Assembly: GCF_000255115.2 (NCBI RefSeq)
Contig: NC_018068.1
Span: 1,769,977-1,833,976 of the forward strand
From: Desulfosporosinus acidiphilus SJ4
Lineage (GTDB): Bacteria > Bacillota > Desulfitobacteriia > Desulfitobacteriales > Desulfitobacteriaceae
Direction: 5' to 3'
DNA length: 64,000 bases
Made by a program: the position numbers and the translations under genes. Every line of letters begins with the position of its first letter. The first letter of the stretch is position 1. The notes under the pieces are model-generated. The model had not been told where the DNA came from. It saw nothing but the letters and a program-made list of their open reading frames with translations, and ran no database searches. Positions 59,753-64,000 of this stretch are shown piece after piece.

Positions 59753-60262
59753 GTGCGTACAGCAATTTATCCGGGAACGTTTGACCCGGTTACTAAGGGG
59801 CATCTTGACATATTAACCCGCGGGAAAGAACTTTTTGACGGAGTAACCATTGCCATAGCAGCTGATAATCAGAAGACACCTTTATTTTCTCTCGGAGAGA
59901 GAATGGAACTGCTTTTAGAAGCTACGAAAGACATGCCCAATGTAGATGTACGTGTCTTTGAAGGGCTAACTGTGGAATTTGCTCGGAAATGCGGCGCCGT
60001 AGCAATATTGAGAGGGCTGAGGGCCTTATCTGACTTTGAATATGAATTTCAACTGGCGCTTATGAATAAAAAAATTGCTCCTGATATCGAGACTGTTTTC
60101 TTGATGACCCAAAGTGAATTTTCTTTTATTAGTTCCAGTGCAATTAAATGGGCTTCCAGCCTGCATGCCGGAGTTTCGGATTTTGTGACACCCCATGTAG
60201 AAAAAGCATTAATGGCCAAGTTTTCCAATCTCCGCTCAGACGTCCGTGATGAAGATTCGTAA
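59753..60262 (+). CDS. coaD: Phosphopantetheine adenylyltransferase
   Basis: The 169-aa protein has the nucleotidyltransferase motif AIYPGTFDPVTKGHLDILTR (T/HxGH), AILRGLRALSDFEYEFQLAL, and the C-terminal FISSSAIKWASSLHAGVSDF (ISSS). It makes dephospho-CoA from phosphopantetheine and ATP. GTG 59753 follows AAAGGAGATC. It is next to the acetyl-CoA carboxylase genes, so CoA and fatty acid synthesis are grouped. Confidence 0.96.
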   Translation: MRTAIYPGTFDPVTKGHLDILTRGKELFDGVTIAIAADNQKTPLFSLGERMELLLEATKDMPNVDVRVFEGLTVEFARKCGAVAILRGLRALSDFEYEFQLALMNKKIAPDIETVFLMTQSEFSFISSSAIKWASSLHAGVSDFVTPHVEKALMAKFSNLRSDVRDEDS

Positions 60263-60331
60263 TTGGACCTTTGTTGCACAATCAATTCGGCTATGGTATC
60301 ATAATACGGATTTAATAAGGGGGCTTTTGCT

Positions 60332-60532
60332 GTGTGGACTGTCATTTATATCGCACCCAACAAGTTAATTGCCGAAAAATACAAAACAATTCTTACAGAT
60401 GAAGGAATGCTCGTTCAACTAAGACCTATTGGTTCCGCGCACTTGGGTGACCATGCTTCTGTAGAAATACTCGTACCGGAATCTGAAGCGGAAGAAGCGC
60501 ACGAAATTATTACCGGCGTAATAGGGAGCTAA
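60332..60532 (+). CDS. Small DUF2007-like protein
   Basis: The 66-aa product ([20 protein letters not shown]; ending [14 protein letters not shown]) has the ferredoxin-like pattern of DUF2007 domains. GTG 60332 follows AAGGGGGC. It ends 2 bases before accD and is surely in that operon. The role is unknown, perhaps a signalling or PII-like partner. Confidence 0.75.
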   Translation: MWTVIYIAPNKLIAEKYKTILTDEGMLVQLRPIGSAHLGDHASVEILVPESEAEEAHEIITGVIGS

Positions 60533-60534
60533 TC

Positions 60535-61449
60535 ATGTTCAAAGATATCTTTCGAAAAACAAAATATGTTACGATTCAATCGGCTCCCGCTCCAAAGCGT
60601 CGGGCGGTGGATAGTGATCACGAGGAATCCAAGACTATTAAAAAAGAATTACCGGATGGTCTGTGGGTGAAATGTCCAAAATGCGGCGGCGTTCTCTTTA
60701 TTAAAGATCTGGAAGAAAATGCTCGAGTTTGTACAAACTGTAAATATCATTTTCGAATTTCTGCACGAGCTCGTTTATCCTTGCTTGCAGATGAGAATAG
60801 TTTTGAAGAGTGGGATTCGGAAATTCTCTCTTTTAACCCTTTGGAATTTCCTGAGTATGAGGAAAAACTTCTTGAAGCTCAGGAAAAATCAGGCATGATC
60901 GAAGGAGTTCTTACAGGCCGAGCCTTAATTGAAGGAATTCCTGCGGTATTGGCATTTAATGAAGCTAATTTTATGATGGGCAGTATGGGTTCGGCAGTAG
61001 GGGAAAAGATTACTCGGGCTGTTGAGAGAGCGATTGATCTCCGCCTGCCTGTTATTATATTCTCCACTTCCGGCGGAGCGCGTATGCAGGAGGGTATTCT
61101 TTCTCTCTATCAAATGGCCAAGACGAGTGCTGCTCTGGGGCGCTTAGCCGCCAATCATTTGCTATATATTTCTGTATTGACAGATCCGACCTTTGGCGGT
61201 ATTACCGCCAGTTATGCTTCACTCGGCGATATTTTAGTTGCTGAGCCGAATGCTTTAATTGGATTTACCGGGCCGCGAGTTATTAAGCAGACCATGAGAC
61301 AAGAACTTCCGGCGGGTGCACAAACGTCCGAATTTAATCAAATACATGGCTTGATCGATCTTATTGTAGGACGTGCTGAAATGCGATCCACATTGGCACG
61401 TTTGTTGCGGTACCATCAGGAAGGGGTTCAGCATGGCGCAACTGTTTGA
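60535..61449 (+). CDS. accD: Acetyl-CoA carboxylase carboxyltransferase subunit beta
   Basis: The 304-aa protein has the zinc ribbon ([23 protein letters not shown]) and the carboxyltransferase core ([54 protein letters not shown]). It transfers carboxyl from biotin to acetyl-CoA with AccA. Zinc site and oxyanion-hole Gly pairs are intact. The accA start lies within its last codons (17-base overlap), ensuring equal expression. Confidence 0.97.
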   Translation: MFKDIFRKTKYVTIQSAPAPKRRAVDSDHEESKTIKKELPDGLWVKCPKCGGVLFIKDLEENARVCTNCKYHFRISARARLSLLADENSFEEWDSEILSFNPLEFPEYEEKLLEAQEKSGMIEGVLTGRALIEGIPAVLAFNEANFMMGSMGSAVGEKITRAVERAIDLRLPVIIFSTSGGARMQEGILSLYQMAKTSAALGRLAANHLLYISVLTDPTFGGITASYASLGDILVAEPNALIGFTGPRVIKQTMRQELPAGAQTSEFNQIHGLIDLIVGRAEMRSTLARLLRYHQEGVQHGATV

Positions 61450-62401
61450 TTTTGAAAAACCTATTTTGGAACTTGAACAGAAAATAACGGAACTACAGAA
61501 GTTTTCTGCCGAAAAGGATATTGATCTTTCCAGTGAAGTAGAGACATTAGAGAAAAAAATTGCTTTTCTTAAAAAGCAAATCTATGGTAATTTAGAACCC
61601 TGGCAAAAGGTTCAAATTGCACGACATTCGGAGAGGCCAAACTTCTATGACTATGTGCCGCTGTTGTTTGATGATTTCATCGAACTTAAAGGTGACCGGC
61701 TTTATGCCGATGATCAGGCTATTGCCGGTGGGATAGCCCTTTTTCGCGGTGTTCCTGTGACCGTGGTTGCTCATGTTAAAGGTAAAGACACTAAGGAGAA
61801 TATTAAACGTAATTTTGGGATGCCTCATCCGGAAGGCTATCGCAAAGCTTTGCGTTTAATGGACCAAGCAGACAAGTTCAATCGTCCGATTTTAACCTTT
61901 ATTGATACTCCCGGAGCTGCCTGTGATTTAGCCGCAGAAGAACGAGGACAAGGTGAGGCTATTGCGAGATGCTTATCTGCCATGTCCGGTTACCGTGTTC
62001 CGATTATCAGCACTGTTATTGGAGAGGGAGGAAGCGGGGGAGCACTAGCCTTAGGGGTTGGCAATGTGGTCTTAATGCTTGAAAACTCCTTTTACTCAGT
62101 CATTGCGCCGGAAAGCTGTGCTTCAATTCTTTGGAAAGACACATCGAAGGCTAAAGAAGCTGCTGCTGCCTTGAAATTTACGGCTCAGGATCTTTTGAAG
62201 CTGGGGGTTGCGGATGAAGTTGTAAGGGAACCTCAGGGCGGTGCCCATTATAACTTAAGGCAAACAGCTGACGAATTGTCTCAAGTCATTTCCAAATATC
62301 TTATTCGCCTGCGCCTCGAATCTCCGGAAGCCTTACTGGAAAAACGGTATCAGAAGATTAGAGCGATTGGGGTATTCCAAGAAAAAGAAAAAGGACTTTG
62401 A
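61433..62401 (+). CDS. accA: Acetyl-CoA carboxylase carboxyltransferase subunit alpha
   Basis: The 322-aa protein starts [18 protein letters not shown] at ATG 61433 behind GGAAGGGG. It has [60 protein letters not shown], and [17 protein letters not shown], all typical AccA. It completes the carboxyltransferase with AccD. The biotin carboxylase and carrier genes are not in the window. Confidence 0.97.
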   Translation: MAQLFDFEKPILELEQKITELQKFSAEKDIDLSSEVETLEKKIAFLKKQIYGNLEPWQKVQIARHSERPNFYDYVPLLFDDFIELKGDRLYADDQAIAGGIALFRGVPVTVVAHVKGKDTKENIKRNFGMPHPEGYRKALRLMDQADKFNRPILTFIDTPGAACDLAAEERGQGEAIARCLSAMSGYRVPIISTVIGEGGSGGALALGVGNVVLMLENSFYSVIAPESCASILWKDTSKAKEAAAALKFTAQDLLKLGVADEVVREPQGGAHYNLRQTADELSQVISKYLIRLRLESPEALLEKRYQKIRAIGVFQEKEKGL

Positions 62402-62427
62402 GAAAAAACGACTTTTTAATAAAAGAC

Positions 62428-62456
62428 TTGACTTAAACCATGGAATAATGTATTAT
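62428..62456 (+). promoter_or_regulatory. SigmaA-type promoter of tRNA-Leu
   Basis: TTGACT, a 17-base spacer and TATTAT, 36 bp before the mature 5' end. Confidence 0.75.
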
Positions 62457-62492
62457 AGCTAAGTCGGACTAAGACATTAAGAATATCAGCTA

Positions 62493-62578
62493 GGGCGAGT
62501 GGCGGAATGGCAGACGCGTCGGTCTCAAAAACCGATATATGTGAGTATGTGTGGGTTCAAGTCCCACCTCGCCCACCA
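62493..62578 (+). tRNA. tRNA-Leu (anticodon CAA)
   Basis: Acceptor strands GGGCGAG and CTCGCCC pair, followed by A and an encoded CCA. The anticodon arm TCGGT-CTCAAAA-ACCGA gives anticodon CAA (codon UUG). A long variable arm and the T arm GTGGG-TTCAAGT-CCCAC mark it as a class II leucine tRNA. Confidence 0.97.
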
Positions 62579-62612
62579 CACTTAATGAAACAAAGTTATA
62601 TCAAGGGTTTAA

Positions 62613-62645
62613 CGGAGTTGGTAAGAAATTACCGGCTCCTTTTGT
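62613..62645 (+). terminator. Terminator after tRNA-Leu
   Basis: GGAG-TT-GGTAA, loop GAAA, TTACC-GG-CTCC, then TTTTGTTG. The remaining gap to 62954 is AT-rich and holds the repeats listed next. Confidence 0.75.
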
Positions 62646-62838
62646 TGTATTCAGAGGTAAGCGTGACCGATACATTATGACTAAATATCGCGTCTCTTTT
62701 CATTGTCAGTATTATTAGTTATACTTAATCTGTAAAAAGATTAAATTAAACCTAAATAAACTATAATTTTTGTAAATAAATGTGTGTATTTTACACAATT
62801 ACATAGTTAAACAATCCAAACAACTGATTTCTTATTCC

Positions 62839-62876
62839 TTCAGCAAACTTTCAGGAACTCTTCAGTACCAATTCAG
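62839..62876 (+). promoter_or_regulatory. Four TTCAG repeats in exact 11-bp phase
   Basis: TTCAG begins at 62839, 62850, 62861 and 62872. The helical phasing is that of OmpR/PhoB-family binding sites. A TATAGG follows at 62883 and TATAAT near 62933. The array lies about 80 bp before the response-regulator gene and may be its autoregulatory site. Confidence 0.65.
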
Positions 62877-62954
62877 CTGGTTATAGGAAAATAGACTCAA
62901 ATCTCTTGGATTAGGTCAAAATATTGCGTTATATAATTTATTGGAGGGCATAGT

Positions 62955-63638
62955 ATGCAGAATTTAAAGGGTATCAAAATCTTGCTTGTTGATGATGAGC
63001 CCAACATCATACAGTTTTTGGAGATGGGACTGCTTAATGAAGGGTTTGAGGTCCAAACGGCCCCGGACGGAATGACAGGGGTTAATCTCGCCCAGCAATT
63101 TCATCCTCATATCGTCATTCTCGACGTCATGATGCCTGGGATGGATGGTTTTGAAGTGTGCCGGATGCTGAAAAAAACGGAAAATGTGGCGATCATTATG
63201 CTGACTGCTAAAGATGAAGTTGACGATCGAGTGAAAGGGCTGACCTTGGGAGCAGACGACTATATGGTTAAACCTTTTAGTTTTGAGGAACTTTTAGCAC
63301 GTATTCATGCGCGCATTCGCAACCAGTTTCCCAATCTAATGGGTGAGGTAGTTCTCGGAGACTTCCGAATTGATGACCGGCGCAAAGAAATTCAATACCA
63401 GCAGCGTGTACTCGAACTTTCCACGACGGAATATGAGCTGCTCAAATTTATGGTTCTGAACCAGGGCATCGTATTAAGTAAAGCAAAAATTTTGGATAAA
63501 GTATGGGGTTATGATTTCGGGGGAGACGAAAATATTGTTGAGGTTTACATTCGGTCGCTACGAGATAAACTTAATGACAAAGAACACCGCCTAATTCGGA
63601 CCTTGCGCGGAGCGGGATACAGAGTTGACATATCATGA
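62955..63638 (+). CDS. OmpR/PhoB-family response regulator
   Basis: The 227-aa protein has a receiver domain (ILLVDDEPNIIQFLEMGLL; acceptor Asp in VILDVMMPGMDG; TAKDEVDDRVKGL; KPFSFEELLARI) and a winged-helix output (LSTTEYELLKFMVLNQG; VWGYDFGGDENIVEVYIRSL; RTLRGAGYRVD). ATG 62955 follows TTGGAGGG. The kinase gene starts on its stop codon (ATGA). The regulon is unknown; the phased TTCAG array upstream is a plausible target. Confidence 0.95.
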   Translation: MQNLKGIKILLVDDEPNIIQFLEMGLLNEGFEVQTAPDGMTGVNLAQQFHPHIVILDVMMPGMDGFEVCRMLKKTENVAIIMLTAKDEVDDRVKGLTLGADDYMVKPFSFEELLARIHARIRNQFPNLMGEVVLGDFRIDDRRKEIQYQQRVLELSTTEYELLKFMVLNQGIVLSKAKILDKVWGYDFGGDENIVEVYIRSLRDKLNDKEHRLIRTLRGAGYRVDIS

Positions 63639-64000
63639 AGTTAAAATCGCGGCTAAAAAGCTATTTAGCGCCAAATTCATTGCGGTTTCAACTCTTGTCA
63701 CGTTCTCTTTTGCTGTTGGCAGGATTATTGATTGTTATCGGAGGCTTACAGTATATTTTCATGCAGGGGTTTCTTTATCAGAATCAGGCTAAAAGTATTC
63801 AGACCCAGATTCAGTCTGTTCCGCCTGACGCTTGGGTTCTGATGGCTTCTAACGATCAAGGCAACAGCAGTGCTACCGCGAATAATTCGGCAGCTCCGCC
63901 TGATTCGGGTTTGTTTTTTCCACACCACCATGGACCCTTTTTCTTTCTTCCGGATACCAACATTGCCCTCATTGATCAGGACGGAACTTTTACGGAGCTT
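63635..64000 (+). CDS. Membrane sensor histidine kinase, N-terminal part (cut by window edge)
   Basis: The frame opens at ATG 63635, overlapping the regulator stop, and runs 122 codons to the window end. A membrane helix (SRSLLLLAGLLIVIGGLQYI) is followed by an extracytoplasmic region with a His/Pro-rich patch (FFPHHHGPFFFLP). The kinase core lies outside. Assignment rests on position after the regulator and the sensor-like N-terminus. Confidence 0.85.
   Translation, partial: MKLKSRLKSYLAPNSLRFQLLSRSLLLLAGLLIVIGGLQYIFMQGFLYQNQAKSIQTQIQSVPPDAWVLMASNDQGNSSATANNSAAPPDSGLFFPHHHGPFFFLPDTNIALIDQDGTFTEL

Overview
The window reads as chromosome of a low-to-moderate GC, spore-forming, anaerobic Firmicute. 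Desulfosporosinus/Desulfitobacterium (Peptococcaceae) is the best guess. The evidence is an alpha/beta-type spore protein, a c-di-AMP riboswitch before a LysM-G5-NlpC/P60 hydrolase, an NtrC/sigma54 system, a reverse rubrerythrin, rubredoxin-type electron carriers, a molybdopterin oxidoreductase, and frequent TTG/GTG starts behind strong AGGAGG sites. The genus is an inference. No CRISPR array, insertion sequence, prophage or rRNA was seen; there is one tRNA (Leu, anticodon CAA).

Region 1 (1-14.2 kb) covers envelope, stress and signalling. It holds the 5' part of a cell-wall endopeptidase under a c-di-AMP riboswitch, and a histidine kinase/NtrC pair divergent from one unknown gene. That gene carries a textbook -24/-12 promoter and two upstream palindromes. 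Then come a second NlpC/P60 enzyme, Hsp20, PlsC, a PAS-GGDEF-HD-GYP c-di-GMP enzyme and a P-type cation ATPase behind a yybP-ykoY (Mn2+) riboswitch whose 3' strand overlaps a terminator.

Region 2 (14.3-29.5 kb) is a large phosphonate (C-P lyase) locus. In order it has a PhnF-like regulator, a frameshifted Cys-rich gene, phnG-H-I-J-K, phnM, a hexapeptide transferase, phnL, phnD-C-E-E, a second phnM, a GNAT acetyltransferase, a small membrane protein and a PHP-domain phosphoesterase, closed by a strong terminator. It imports phosphonates, activates them with ATP, cleaves the C-P bond and processes the cyclic ribose phosphate. phnN and phnP are absent; the PHP protein is a candidate PhnPP-type replacement for phnP. 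The two phnM genes have related upstream leaders.

Region 3 (29.5-49.6 kb) is mixed. It contains a CWB2 cell-wall protein, a zinc-finger/HTH/DUF2087/GIY-YIG-like fusion protein with a striking inverted-repeat operator, MscL, an RluA-type synthase, an M29 aminopeptidase, a lipid kinase, a CCA/poly(A) polymerase-family enzyme, a redox group (rubredoxin-flavin reductase, molybdopterin oxidoreductase, reverse rubrerythrin), a TetR regulator, a GC-rich quinone oxidoreductase that looks recently imported and fused to a native start, QueG, an aminotransferase/Lrp pair and aconitase.

Region 4 (49.7-64 kb) is mostly housekeeping: FmdB-like protein, TrmL, an MTAP-family phosphorylase, a WecA/MraY-family transferase, a GH18 hydrolase, an MBL-fold hydrolase, a Cys-rich mini-protein and SASP pair, a YtoI-like CBS protein, dnaE, coaD, accD-accA, tRNA-Leu, and an OmpR-family response regulator with the start of its kinase. 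Several intergenic regions hold structured, partly repeated elements that I could not assign to a known family.
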